A stretch of 64,000 nucleotides of DNA, taken from assembly GCA_905182735.1 (NCBI GenBank), contig CAJJCT010000013.1:1-64000 (forward strand). The letters are read 5' to 3'. Both the position numbers and the translations under genes were made by a program. The notes under the pieces are model-generated. The model did no database searches. It saw only the letters and a program-made list of their open reading frames with translations, and was not told the DNA's origin. Shown here piece after piece: positions 1 to 9,868 of the stretch. Positions within the stretch are counted from its first letter, which is position 1. The number at the start of each line of letters is the position of its first letter. This DNA is from Candidatus Marivariicella framensis. GTDB taxonomy: Bacteria; Bacteroidota; Bacteroidia; Flavobacteriales; Flavobacteriaceae.

Positions 1-551
1 ATTATTGGAATTCCTCTAAAATCAACGATAAGATCTTGATATCCAAACTGTGAGCCTCTATCAGTTATCCATGCATTTTGATTTCCAGAGTCTTTCACTT
101 TTTGGACAGCAAATTTCATACTTTCTGGGCTCATGAATTGACCTTTTTTTAAATTGATTACTTTTCCTGTTTCAGCAGCAGCTACTACTAAATCAGTTTG
201 CCTTACAAGAAAAGCAGGAATTTGAAGAATGTCAACATAATTTGATGCTTTTTCAGCATCATTTACTTCGTGAATATCTGTTAACGTCGGAATTTCAAAT
301 GTTTCCCCAACTTTGGATAATATCTTTAAAGCTTTGTCGTCTCCAATTCCTGTAAAGCTATCAATTCTACTTCTGTTTGCTTTTTTAAAGCTGCCTTTAA
401 ATATGTAAGGAATTTTTAAATTATCGCAAATAGTATTAATTTTTTCAGCAATATTAAGCGCCATACTTTCGTCTTCAATCGCACAGGGACCGGCAATTAA
501 AAAAAATTGACCACTTTCAGTGTGTTTTATTTTAGGGACATTGTTAATCAT
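1..551 (-). CDS. kdsA: 3-deoxy-8-phosphooctulonate synthase (partial, C-terminus cut by window edge)
   Basis: Condenses phosphoenolpyruvate with arabinose 5-phosphate to make KDO 8-phosphate for lipopolysaccharide, in the cytoplasm. The first ~183 residues are visible, reading leftward from ATG at 551. Early motifs include AGPCAIEDE near residue 20, then FKGSFKKANRS and LTDIHEV, which are characteristic of KdsA within the DAHP/KDO8P synthase fold. The remaining third lies outside the window. It is divergent from typA across 118 bases. On its own strand a TACATTTG that fits the -7 promoter element lies about 20 bases before the start, but no good -33 TTG was found. Family assignment is confident from the motif set. 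Confidence 0.93.
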   Translation of the reverse strand, partial: MINNVPKIKHTESGQFFLIAGPCAIEDESMALNIAEKINTICDNLKIPYIFKGSFKKANRSRIDSFTGIGDDKALKILSKVGETFEIPTLTDIHEVNDAEKASNYVDILQIPAFLVRQTDLVVAAAETGKVINLKKGQFMSPESMKFAVQKVKDSGNQNAWITDRGSQFGYQDLIVDFRGIPI

Positions 552-622
552 CAAAAAAGTTTGAACAAATGTACAATAAATATAGAGTCTGTCTTGTATA
601 GTAAAGAAACTCCAATTTTAAA

Positions 623-651
623 TTGTTTAGCTTTTGAATATGTTATATTTG
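623..651 (+). promoter_or_regulatory. Bacteroidota-type promoter for typA
   Basis: TTG at 623-625, 18-base spacer, TATATTTG at 644-651. This matches the known Bacteroidota sigma-factor consensus TTG-N17-19-TAnnTTTG. It places a start site only about ten bases before the typA ATG, so the leader would be very short. Confidence 0.65.
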
Positions 652-669
652 CCAAAATTTTAAGTTAAT

Positions 670-2472
670 ATGCAAGAAATAAGGAACATAGCTATAATTG
701 CACATGTTGACCATGGCAAGACAACATTAGTTGATAAAATCTTACACCACTGTTCTTTATTTAGAGATAATCAAGATACTGGAGAGTTAATTTTAGATAA
801 TAATGATTTAGAGAGAGAAAGAGGAATTACTATTTTATCTAAAAATGTTTCAGTTCAATATAAAGGAGTTAAAATAAATATAATTGACACTCCTGGTCAC
901 GCAGATTTTGGTGGAGAAGTAGAAAGGGTTCTTAATATGGCTGATGGAGTTTTGCTTCTTGTTGATGCTTTTGAAGGTCCCATGCCTCAAACTAGATTTG
1001 TTCTTCAAAAAGCAATTGATTTAAAATTGAAACCTATAGTTGTAGTAAATAAAGTGGATAAAGAAAACTGTACGCCTGAAGAGGTCCATGAAGCAGTTTT
1101 TGATTTAATGTTTGAATTAGGTGCAGAGGAGTGGCAATTAGATTTTCCAACTGTTTATGGTTCTGCAAAAAACAATTGGATGGGCTTAGACTGGTCAAAA
1201 CCTACTGATTCAATTGAGCCTTTAATTGACATGGTGCTAGAGCATGTTCCTGCTCCTAAAATATCAGAGGGTTCTACTCAAATGCTAATTACCTCTCTAG
1301 ATTTTTCATCTTTTACAGGTAGAATAGCTATTGGTAGATTACAGCGCGGTTCTTTATCTGCTAATATGTCAGTAAGTTTATGTAAGAAAGATGGTAAAAT
1401 AGAAAAATCTAAAGTTAAAGAATTACATATTTTTGATGGTCTTGGGAGAAAGAAAGTGGATAGTGTAGTTGCTGGTGATATATGTGCAATAGTTGGATTA
1501 GAAAATTTTGAAATAGGAGACACTATAGCTGATATTGAGAATCCTGAATCTTTACCGACAATTAAAATAGATGAGCCCACAATGAGTATGTTGTTTACTA
1601 TTAACGATTCACCTTTTTTTGGAAAGGACGGGAAATATGTAACTTCTCGTCATATTAAGGATCGTTTGGAAAAAGAATTAGAGAAAAATCTCGCTATGAG
1701 GTTAGATCTAACTGATTCAGCAGATAAGTTTATAGTTTTTGGGAGAGGTGTTTTACATCTATCGATTTTAATTGAAACTATGAGAAGAGAGGGATATGAG
1801 ATCCAGATAGGTCAACCTCAAGTAATTATTAAAGAAATAAATGGAGTTAAAAATGAACCTATAGAAGAGCTTACGATAGACTTACCTGAAAGTGTTTCTG
1901 GTAAGGCAATAGAAATGGTTTCACTTAGAAAAGGAGAAATGACTAGTATGACTCCTAAGGGTAGTCGTATGATCTGTCAGTTTATAATCCCTTCCAGAGG
2001 TATAATAGGGTTAAGAAATCAATTATTAACTGCAACAGCTGGAGAGGCTATTATGAATCACAGGTTTAAGGAATTTCAGCCTTTCAAAGGAGATATTCCA
2101 AGTAGAATAAATGGTTCTATGATATCCATGGAAAAGGGAACAGCTATCCCTTATTCTCTTGATAAGCTTCAAGAAAGAGGCAAGTTTTTTATTGGTCCAA
2201 ATGAAGAGGTCTATACTGGTCAAGTAATTGGAGAAAACTCAAGGGGAGATGATATGGTTATTAATGTTACTAAAACAAAAAAACTTTCAAACGTTAGGGC
2301 ATCGGGAACTGATGATAAAGTAAAGCTTGCACCTCCTATTAAATTTTCTTTAGAAGAAGCATTAGAATACATTCAAAGTGATGAGTATGTTGAAGTTACT
2401 CCAGGTTTTATTCGTCTTCGAAAAGTTTATTTAGATGAAAATGAAAGAAAAAGAAGATCGAATAGTATTTAA
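670..2472 (+). CDS. typA: Ribosome-associated GTPase TypA/BipA
   Basis: Translational GTPase of the EF-G/LepA group that binds the 70S ribosome and supports ribosome assembly and stress growth. GTPase motifs are visible: G1 AHVDHGKT at residues 11-18, G2 RGITI at 61-65, G3 DTPGH at 73-77 and G4 NKVD at 127-130. The C-terminal half carries the BipA-type motifs TPKGSR and SRGIIGLRNQLLT, which distinguish it from EF-G. The length of 600 residues is usual. A good promoter sits just upstream. Its last codons overlap the convergent ftsE stop by four bases, so the two genes end on each other. Confidence 0.97.
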   Translation: MQEIRNIAIIAHVDHGKTTLVDKILHHCSLFRDNQDTGELILDNNDLERERGITILSKNVSVQYKGVKINIIDTPGHADFGGEVERVLNMADGVLLLVDAFEGPMPQTRFVLQKAIDLKLKPIVVVNKVDKENCTPEEVHEAVFDLMFELGAEEWQLDFPTVYGSAKNNWMGLDWSKPTDSIEPLIDMVLEHVPAPKISEGSTQMLITSLDFSSFTGRIAIGRLQRGSLSANMSVSLCKKDGKIEKSKVKELHIFDGLGRKKVDSVVAGDICAIVGLENFEIGDTIADIENPESLPTIKIDEPTMSMLFTINDSPFFGKDGKYVTSRHIKDRLEKELEKNLAMRLDLTDSADKFIVFGRGVLHLSILIETMRREGYEIQIGQPQVIIKEINGVKNEPIEELTIDLPESVSGKAIEMVSLRKGEMTSMTPKGSRMICQFIIPSRGIIGLRNQLLTATAGEAIMNHRFKEFQPFKGDIPSRINGSMISMEKGTAIPYSLDKLQERGKFFIGPNEEVYTGQVIGENSRGDDMVINVTKTKKLSNVRASGTDDKVKLAPPIKFSLEEALEYIQSDEYVEVTPGFIRLRKVYLDENERKRRSNSI

Positions 2473-3140
2473 TTATTTTTAGGTACAACTTCAAATATTT
2501 CTCCTTTTTCACATTGAAAGATTTTACCAGGAAATTTAATTATCATATTGTAGTCATGGGTCGCCATTAAAATTGTTATACCCCTTTCGTGAAGTTTTTT
2601 AAGTAGTTTCATTATATTTTGGCTAGTCTCGGGATCAAGATTCCCTGTTGGTTCATCAGCAATTATTAGCTGTGGATCGTTAAGAAGAGCTCTTGCAATT
2701 GCAATTCTTTGTTGTTCTCCACCAGATAATTCAAAAGGGTATTTCTCAGTAGGAATTTCAATAGAAACAAGATCTAAAACTTCATGTATCTTATTTTTAA
2801 TTTTTATTTTATCTTTCCATCCTGTAGCTTTAAGAACAAAATCAAGGTTATCGTAAACTGTCATGTCTTGAAGTAACTTGAAGTCTTGAAAAACAATCCC
2901 AATTTTTCGTCTCAATAAATGTATCTCTTTGTTTTTTAGGTTTTTTAAATCAAAACCAACAACTTTTCCTTCGCCTTTATCAATAATTAGATCCCCATAT
3001 AATGTTTTGATTAAACTGCTCTTTCCGCTCCCTGTTTTACCAATTAAAAAAACAAATTCTCCAGGATTAATTTTAAAGTCAAGATTCCTAAAAATAGTTT
3101 TATTTCTTTGACTAATTTTAGCAGAACTTAATGAAACCAT
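2469..3140 (-). CDS. ftsE: Cell division ATP-binding protein FtsE
   Basis: ABC-type ATPase that with FtsX controls peptidoglycan hydrolases at the division site on the inner membrane. Walker [10 protein letters not shown] is at residues 34-42, the ABC signature LSGGEQQ at 138-144 and Walker B with DEPTGNLD at 162-169. The length of 223 is typical of FtsE. ftsX is not beside it in this window, so the name rests on sequence character (the FQDFKLL and TGNLDP segments) rather than on context; a LolD/MacB-type ATPase is the main alternative. It is transcribed convergently with typA. Confidence 0.85.
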   Translation of the reverse strand: MVSLSSAKISQRNKTIFRNLDFKINPGEFVFLIGKTGSGKSSLIKTLYGDLIIDKGEGKVVGFDLKNLKNKEIHLLRRKIGIVFQDFKLLQDMTVYDNLDFVLKATGWKDKIKIKNKIHEVLDLVSIEIPTEKYPFELSGGEQQRIAIARALLNDPQLIIADEPTGNLDPETSQNIMKLLKKLHERGITILMATHDYNMIIKFPGKIFQCEKGEIFEVVPKNN

Positions 3141-3271
3141 TTGTTTTTAATTGATGTGATTTATGTAAAAATAACTTTTAAGAACAATCTTTCTAAAAAT
3201 TGTTGATAAAATATACCTTTTTATAGAATCAAACGTTATATATAAGCAGGTTAAAAATGGTAATTTTGAGT

Positions 3272-6200
3272 ATGAATTATAATAGGTATTTTTTCTATTT
3301 ATTGTTTTTAATATCTCCATTTATATGGTCACAGAACTTCCAGTTTGATAATTTTGATAGGTCCAAAAACTTATTTTTTAATAATGCATATTCAAACTCC
3401 ATAGCCTCTCTAAGATTATCAACAAATCATGATCAAAATAAATTATCTGTCGAGTACCTAATACTTTTATCCTCATTGAGAAATAATCAAACAGGGGCAG
3501 ATAAACAGTTACCTTTTTTTTTGGAGCAATTCCCACTAAGCTCATTAGGAAGTAGATTGCCTTTTGATTTAGCTAATTTTTATTTTGAAAATCAAAAGTA
3601 TTCATATGCTTTAAAATGGTACAGAAACCTGAAAGAAGATCAGTTTTCAAATTCATTAAAAAATAAATTTAATTTCAATAAAGGATATTCATTATTTCAT
3701 GTTAAAAGGTATAAAGCGGCAAAACCTTTTCTAGAAAAGGTTAAAAATATTTCCAAATATCAATCAGATGCGTTTTATTATCTAGGTCATATATCATATC
3801 AATTAGATGAATACGAGAATGCGCAAAATGAATTCAATAAGTCAAATAAAGAATCAGGTCAGAATGATTTAGCTTATTTTCAGGTAGACATGAACTTTAA
3901 ACTAGGTCGATTTCAAAAAGCCATTGATCTGGGTGATGATTTAATTGTTGATTCTAATGAATCCATTAAGTCAGAATTATATAAGATAATAGGAGAGAGT
4001 TACTTTAATTTAAAGATTTACGATAAAGCCTTGACTTATTTGCAAAAATATAAAGGTAAAAATGGTAGGTGGTCTAATGATGACTTTTATCAATTAGGAT
4101 ACGCTTTCTATAGTTCAAAGGATTATTTGAATGCAATAGACCAATTCAATAAGATTATAAATAAATCTAATCCATTGTCACAAAACGCATATTATCACCT
4201 AGGAGACAGTTATCTAAAAGCAGAAAAAAAAATTGAAGCATTAAGTGCTTTTAGAACAGCTTCAGAAATGAATTATGATTTAAAAATCACTGAAGACGCT
4301 TTATTGCAATATGCTAAGTTAGGTTATGAGTCTGGAAATCCGTTTGAGTCTTCTCAAAAAGTAATGGTTCGTTTTTTAAGTTTATTTCCTAAAAATAATC
4401 AGGCAAACGATATTGAAACTATTTTAGTTTCTTCTTATACTCAGGGAGGGAGTTATGATGAAGCGATATCAATACTTGAATCTGGTGGTGATTACAAAGA
4501 CGACATAGCGTTACAAAAGGTCTTATACTTAAAAGGAATAGCTTCTTATGATTCGGCTGATTACTCAACAGCACAATTACTATTTACTAGGGCTATAAGA
4601 TTAAATAAAACTAACAAAATAACTGCTAAAAGTTTATTTTGGAGAGGACAAGCATTGTTTGAGTTAGGCTCATTTTCAGCAGCTCAAAAGTCATATGATG
4701 AATACTATAAAAACATTAATAAAAATAATTTCAAATTAAATAAAAATTTTTGGTACGAAATAGGCTATTCCTATTTCAAATTAGGGAATTATGAACTAGC
4801 AATTGATTGCTTTAAGAAACAGATTGAAACAATAAATAAAATGAATTCAAGCTACTCGCTAGACACTTACCTCCGTTTGGCAGATAGTTATTTTGCAAAC
4901 TCTAATTACTGGGCAGCTTTAGAAAATTACAATGTTTCAATTACTATGTCAAATGATAATTTGAGTTATGCAAAATTTCAAAAAGCATTATCATATGGGT
5001 TTATTCAGAAGTTTGAAAGTAAAATTGATGTTTTGATTGCGTTAACTAATAATGATCAACATCACTTTTTAATTGATAAATCTCTCTATGAATTAGCTAA
5101 AACATATGCTGCTTTAAAGAAATATAAAGAGGCTATTCAAGCTTATGATCAGCTTATAACTCGCTTTCCAAATAGTAGTTTTATTAGTAGAAGTTATTTA
5201 AATAAGGGATTGATCCTATATAACACAGAAGAGCTAAATAAGTCAAAAAATGTTTTAGAGATAGTTGTAGAGAAATATAAAAACGATAGGATAATGTCAC
5301 AGGCATTAAACACTTTAAAGGAAATTGCTATTGAGCTTGGTGAGGTTGGAGTTTTTTCTGAATGGTTGCGAAGTCAACAAATCGATTCATTTAGTGAAGG
5401 TGATTTAGCTAATTCTGCATTTGAAGCAGCTGAAAAATATTATTTCGAAAAAAAGAATAGGCAAGCTGAAAGACAAATTAAAGATTTTATAATTCGATAT
5501 CCTAAGTATAGTGGATTAAACACCTTAAGGTACTATTTAGCAGATATAAGTTTTCAAAAAAATGATTGGAACAATGCAATTACAAATTACGAATATCTTA
5601 TAGGTTTACCTGAGCATGAATACACCGAAAGGTCATTAGTTAATGCAATTTTAGCCTTTCAAAATTTAGATAAAACTGATAAATTAATTCCTTTATTGAT
5701 TAAATTAATAGAGACTGCTTCAAATGAAGAGAATAAAAAATTTGCTCGATATAATTTAATGAGAGCATACATGGATGTTGATAATTTTTCCGAATCTATT
5801 TTATTATCAAAAGACATCTTAAAAGAAGATGATTTGGATTCTAATATACGCTGGGATGCTCTTGAGATATATGCGCGTTCTGCTTTAATTCAAAAAGACT
5901 CATCTACAGCTTATGAAATATTTAAAGAGTTAGAAAATTCACCTAAAAAAACATTAGCTGTTGAGGCAAGATTTCTAAAAGCTTACCGGTTTTCTCAATT
6001 AGAAAAATATGATTTATCAAACGATGTAATAGCTGAATTATCTAAAGTTTATGGTAATTCTCATATTTGGAGCGCGCGAAGTATTTTATTAATGGCCAAA
6101 AATTTCAAAAATCTTAATGATTATTTTCAATCAACTTATTTGTTAGAGACTCTCATAGAAAATTTCGATAAGTATCCTCAAATAATTAATGAAGCAAAAA

Positions 6201-6277
6201 AACTTCTTATTGAAGTTAAAGAAAAAGCTTCTGATAAAAACTCTTCAGTTCAATCTAATATCGTAGCGAATGAGTAG
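3272..6277 (+). CDS. Periplasmic tetratricopeptide-repeat protein (about 1000 residues)
   Basis: Secreted TPR protein of unknown precise role. The ATG at 3272 was preferred over the one at 3257 because it begins directly with a signal peptide (MNYNRYFFYLLF, cleavage after WSQ). The rest is a long array of degenerate TPR units with repeated A-Y-Y-LG-S/Y and Y--AI--- patterns along its whole length, for example around residues 300-330, 430-520 and 640-700. It overlaps the next gene, an outer-membrane beta-barrel protein, by eight bases, so the two are translationally coupled and probably act together at the outer membrane. A scaffold role is inference; no catalytic motif was seen. Confidence 0.85.
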   Translation: MNYNRYFFYLLFLISPFIWSQNFQFDNFDRSKNLFFNNAYSNSIASLRLSTNHDQNKLSVEYLILLSSLRNNQTGADKQLPFFLEQFPLSSLGSRLPFDLANFYFENQKYSYALKWYRNLKEDQFSNSLKNKFNFNKGYSLFHVKRYKAAKPFLEKVKNISKYQSDAFYYLGHISYQLDEYENAQNEFNKSNKESGQNDLAYFQVDMNFKLGRFQKAIDLGDDLIVDSNESIKSELYKIIGESYFNLKIYDKALTYLQKYKGKNGRWSNDDFYQLGYAFYSSKDYLNAIDQFNKIINKSNPLSQNAYYHLGDSYLKAEKKIEALSAFRTASEMNYDLKITEDALLQYAKLGYESGNPFESSQKVMVRFLSLFPKNNQANDIETILVSSYTQGGSYDEAISILESGGDYKDDIALQKVLYLKGIASYDSADYSTAQLLFTRAIRLNKTNKITAKSLFWRGQALFELGSFSAAQKSYDEYYKNINKNNFKLNKNFWYEIGYSYFKLGNYELAIDCFKKQIETINKMNSSYSLDTYLRLADSYFANSNYWAALENYNVSITMSNDNLSYAKFQKALSYGFIQKFESKIDVLIALTNNDQHHFLIDKSLYELAKTYAALKKYKEAIQAYDQLITRFPNSSFISRSYLNKGLILYNTEELNKSKNVLEIVVEKYKNDRIMSQALNTLKEIAIELGEVGVFSEWLRSQQIDSFSEGDLANSAFEAAEKYYFEKKNRQAERQIKDFIIRYPKYSGLNTLRYYLADISFQKNDWNNAITNYEYLIGLPEHEYTERSLVNAILAFQNLDKTDKLIPLLIKLIETASNEENKKFARYNLMRAYMDVDNFSESILLSKDILKEDDLDSNIRWDALEIYARSALIQKDSSTAYEIFKELENSPKKTLAVEARFLKAYRFSQLEKYDLSNDVIAELSKVYGNSHIWSARSILLMAKNFKNLNDYFQSTYLLETLIENFDKYPQIINEAKKLLIEVKEKASDKNSSVQSNIVANE

Positions 6278-8018
6278 ATATTTTTTTTTATTCATATTTG
6301 TTTCTATTGTTTCAAGTGTATATTGTCAAGACGTTAACGAAGACATAAAGACTCAGCAAATAACAGTTTCAAAATCCTATGCTCCAGAACTAATAAATAT
6401 TAATAAAATTAGATCTGTAACGACTGATAATGACATGCTTAAAAGCAACAAAGTAACTGTGACCTATGAATTGATTGATGCGCCTGTTGTTTCAACCTTT
6501 AAACCAAATAAAGCTAGCCCATTAAGACTAAAAAGAAATAATAACACCGAACCTGGTTTTGGTGGTTATTTTGATTTTGGACTAGGGAATAAAGGTCAGT
6601 TAACTTTAGATTTTAGTACTCATATTAATATTGATAGATCTCAAAGCATTGGAATAGATCTTATAAATACTAATTATGGGGAATTTAATTCAACTCAAAT
6701 TTCTAGCGCCGAATCAAGATTTATTTTTGGGATGAATCATATTCATTCTTCAAAAAAAATGGAGGCAGTTCATAAAATATCCTTAAACCAAAATAAAATC
6801 AATTTTTATGGCATTAATGAAGAATCTTCAGTGTTATCAGACCCTTTGTTGTTAACTAGGATAAACAGTGGTCAGACTAGAAACAGTATAAATTTTTTAT
6901 CTAATTGGAGATTTTACAATACTTTTTTAAAAGGAGCTATGCTAGATGTCAATTTTATTACTGATAGTTATTCTTCAAAAGAAGAAATTATTGATTTTAA
7001 AATCGACTTTTTAATTCCAGTTTTTAGAATGAACCTTTTAATGGTGCCAAAAATTTCACATGTAAAAACATTTTTCAAAGAGAATTATTTTGATAGAATA
7101 AATATTAAATCTTTTTATACAAAACTCGAAACATCAATTTTGTTAAGTAGTATAGAGGATAAATTTAAATATCAATTAGGTGGAAGAATTAATTATCTTT
7201 TAAATCAATCGAATATAGCTGTTGCTGACTTTTTGATAAGCCCAAAAGTAATGATTTCATATGGTGTTAATGGTTCTAAATTTCAGCCATACCTGACAAT
7301 AGATGGTGGAATAGAAATTAATAATTATTCTTCTTTTTCAGCCTTAAACCCATATATTGCTCCTTCTTTAAGCATGGTTCCAACTGAAAGCATTTATGAT
7401 GCTAAATTGGGTTTTAAATCATCTTTTGATTATGGTCTTAAAATGAATTTTGGCACTTATTTAAAAAAAGAAATAAATTCACCTGTATTTAAACGCTTTG
7501 CCTATGATCCATCAGTTGTTGATCAGGGATATAGATTGGCAAATTCATTTGGAGTAATATATGATGATATAAAACAGTATGGTTTATTTGGAGAGATGTC
7601 AATTAATTTTTACAAAGAAAATTTTTTTAAAATTTCATTATTGCAATCTAATTATGATTTAGATAAAATTTCACACCCATGGAATCTACCTAATATTCAA
7701 GGGAGTATGGTTATGGATTTAAAATTATTGAAGAAATTAAGAATTAATATATCAGCTAGATATATAGGGAAGAGACCTTCAGTATACAATCAGGTTTTTT
7801 TAAATCAATTGCCAGAAGACAGTCCAGCTGAATTAAAAATTTTACCTTCAATATCTCAGATTAAAACAGAAATAAATTATAAATTAATTTCTCGATGGCA
7901 AATGTATTTGAGATCTCAACTAAATATAGGATTAGTAAATAGTCAATGGGACCATTATTTGTTAAATAAGAATTTGATTTTGGCAGGAGTTAGGTATGGT
8001 TTTGATTTAACATTTTAA
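6270..8018 (+). CDS. Putative outer-membrane beta-barrel protein coupled to the TPR protein
   Basis: The N-terminus is a signal peptide (MSRYFFLFIFVSIVSS, cleavage near VYCQ). Next comes a short segment with VSKSYAPELININKI, a type I have seen at the N-terminus of uncharacterised Bacteroidota barrel proteins. The remainder is alternating hydrophobic/polar strands rich in Y, N, S and G, ending in an aromatic residue (DLTF), as expected of a BamA-dependent barrel. There is no plug or TonB box that I can recognise, so it is not called a TonB receptor. Overlap with the TPR gene suggests a two-part envelope complex. Substrate unknown. Confidence 0.75.
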   Translation: MSRYFFLFIFVSIVSSVYCQDVNEDIKTQQITVSKSYAPELININKIRSVTTDNDMLKSNKVTVTYELIDAPVVSTFKPNKASPLRLKRNNNTEPGFGGYFDFGLGNKGQLTLDFSTHINIDRSQSIGIDLINTNYGEFNSTQISSAESRFIFGMNHIHSSKKMEAVHKISLNQNKINFYGINEESSVLSDPLLLTRINSGQTRNSINFLSNWRFYNTFLKGAMLDVNFITDSYSSKEEIIDFKIDFLIPVFRMNLLMVPKISHVKTFFKENYFDRINIKSFYTKLETSILLSSIEDKFKYQLGGRINYLLNQSNIAVADFLISPKVMISYGVNGSKFQPYLTIDGGIEINNYSSFSALNPYIAPSLSMVPTESIYDAKLGFKSSFDYGLKMNFGTYLKKEINSPVFKRFAYDPSVVDQGYRLANSFGVIYDDIKQYGLFGEMSINFYKENFFKISLLQSNYDLDKISHPWNLPNIQGSMVMDLKLLKKLRINISARYIGKRPSVYNQVFLNQLPEDSPAELKILPSISQIKTEINYKLISRWQMYLRSQLNIGLVNSQWDHYLLNKNLILAGVRYGFDLTF

Positions 8019-8092
8019 CTTGTGAATAAAAAAATTTTCAACCTCCAAGTATTTGGTTTAAATTTAGCAACTTAATAATATTTTTACTAAAC

Positions 8093-9718
8093 ATGCAAAA
8101 GTTTTTTTATTTCTTCTTATTTCTTCTTATTTCTTCTTGTGGAGAAAAAGTTGATTTATTAGTTTACAACGCAAAAGTTTATACTGCAAATGAGACTTTT
8201 GATGAGTCAACTTCTTTTGTTGTTAAGGATGGAATTTTCATTGAAGTAGGTGGAGAGGATTTGAGAAGTAGATACAACCCGAAAAGTGTTGTTGATGCTC
8301 GTGGCTTGACAATTATTCCTGGATTAATTGATGCCCATTGTCATTTTTTACAATATGGCCTAGAAAATCAACAAATCAACTTGAGGGGGGCTAAAAGTTT
8401 TGATGAGGTAATTAAAAGGGTTAAAAGATTTGTATCTGATAACAATCCAGAAATTATATATGGAAGATACTGGGATCAAAATGATTGGGAATTAAAAGAG
8501 TTTCCTGATAAAAGTCAACTAGATATCCTTTTCCCGAACACTCCAGTTGTTCTTGAGCGTGTGGATGGACATGCATATTTAGTTAATCAAAAAACTTTAG
8601 ATATTTCAGGAATTGATTCTGAAACTAGAGTTGATGGAGGTACGATTGTTTTGAAAAACGGAAAGCTTACGGGTATTTTGATAGATAGTCCTATGGATTT
8701 AGTTAAAAAATCTTTACCTAGTCCTAGTATAGAGGACAGGGTCAAAGCTCTTGTTTTGGCAGAAGAAAAAAGTTTTGAATATGGATTAACCACTGTTGAT
8801 GATGCTGGTCTTTCAAAGGAAAATATTTTATTAATTGACAGTCTGCATAAGTCTAATATTCTCAAAATGAGAGTTTATGCAATGATTTCTAATGACAAGA
8901 ATGATGTGAGTTACTTTTTAAATCATGGAATTTTAAAGACTGATAGGTTAAATGTTAGATCGGTAAAGGTTTATGCTGATGGTGCGCTAGGGTCAAGGGG
9001 AGCTGCATTAAAAAACCCTTATAGTGACATGAGAAATCACAGAGGTAAATTCATTACCTCAATTAAGTCAATGGATAGTTTAGCTAGGGTGATTGCTTCA
9101 ACAAATTTCCAAATGAATACCCATGCTATAGGTGATAGTGCCAATCATTCTGTTTTAAAGATTTATAATAAAGTTTTAGGTGATAAAGATGATCCGCGTT
9201 GGAGAATTGAACACTCTCAAATTATTTCACCTGAAGATTTTCAAATGTTTAATTCAAAAATTATTCCTTCAATCCAGCCAACACATGCCACCAGTGACAT
9301 GTATTGGGCAGATGAACGATTAGGTGTTAAAAGGCTTAAAGAGGGAGGGTATGCTTATAAAAAATTACTGGATTGGTCTGGAATTGTTGCTTTGGGGACT
9401 GATTTTCCTGTTGAGAATATTAATCCTTTTCATACTTTTTATGCAGCTGTTGCTAGAAAAGATTTATCAATGCTTCCTTATGATGGTTTTCAGAGTGAAA
9501 ACTCTTTGTCGCGGTATGAAGCTTTAATGGGGATGACTTCTTGGGCTGCATATTCTAACTTTGAAGAAAATGAAAAAGGTAGTATCGAGAAAGGGAAAAT
9601 GGCAGATTTTGTTATTCTAGACCGAGATATTATGAAGGTTAATGAGGGTCAAATATTTTCAACAAAAGTTGTGGCAACAATTTTAGGAGGTAATGTTGTT
9701 TATAGTAACCGTCTCTAG
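8093..9718 (+). CDS. Amidohydrolase-3 family lipoprotein (YtcJ-like)
   Basis: Metal-dependent hydrolase of the amidohydrolase superfamily, anchored to a membrane by lipid. The signal peptide ends in a lipobox, LLISSC, with Cys at residue 16. Metal-binding HxH appears as DAHCHF near residue 82; ALGTDFPVE near residue 440 is the C-terminal metal/Asp motif, and MADFVILDRD is the usual C-terminal strand. Length 541 fits the YtcJ group. The substrate of this group is largely unknown. The signal peptide is encoded by three perfect copies of a ten-base repeat (8109-8138). Intergenic spacing to neighbours is larger than average, so it may be transcribed alone. Confidence 0.9.
   Translation: MQKFFYFFLFLLISSCGEKVDLLVYNAKVYTANETFDESTSFVVKDGIFIEVGGEDLRSRYNPKSVVDARGLTIIPGLIDAHCHFLQYGLENQQINLRGAKSFDEVIKRVKRFVSDNNPEIIYGRYWDQNDWELKEFPDKSQLDILFPNTPVVLERVDGHAYLVNQKTLDISGIDSETRVDGGTIVLKNGKLTGILIDSPMDLVKKSLPSPSIEDRVKALVLAEEKSFEYGLTTVDDAGLSKENILLIDSLHKSNILKMRVYAMISNDKNDVSYFLNHGILKTDRLNVRSVKVYADGALGSRGAALKNPYSDMRNHRGKFITSIKSMDSLARVIASTNFQMNTHAIGDSANHSVLKIYNKVLGDKDDPRWRIEHSQIISPEDFQMFNSKIIPSIQPTHATSDMYWADERLGVKRLKEGGYAYKKLLDWSGIVALGTDFPVENINPFHTFYAAVARKDLSMLPYDGFQSENSLSRYEALMGMTSWAAYSNFEENEKGSIEKGKMADFVILDRDIMKVNEGQIFSTKVVATILGGNVVYSNRL
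8109..8138 (+). repeat. Three perfect tandem copies of ATTTCTTCTT inside a signal-peptide coding region
   Basis: The unit occurs exactly three times and encodes most of the hydrophobic core of the amidohydrolase lipoprotein's signal peptide. Because the unit is not a multiple of three, gain or loss of one copy would shift the reading frame six codons after the start. All three readings of the unit encode hydrophobic or small residues (FFL, FLL, ISS). Confidence 0.95.
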
Positions 9719-9868
9719 TGTTAATAATTTTTACTTATTCTTCATAACCTTACGTCTATATTTGAAATATATCATATAATTCAACTTAAAAGTTTATTTT
9801 ATAAATCAATTTAATGTTTGTGTTTAATATAATTTTATTTAAACGTATTTTTGATTAAAATTATATAT

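Noticed and set aside
1278..1580. Antisense frames inside typA, guaB, gyrB, tgt and other genes.
   Set aside because: They mirror well-identified genes on the other strand and show no independent motifs.
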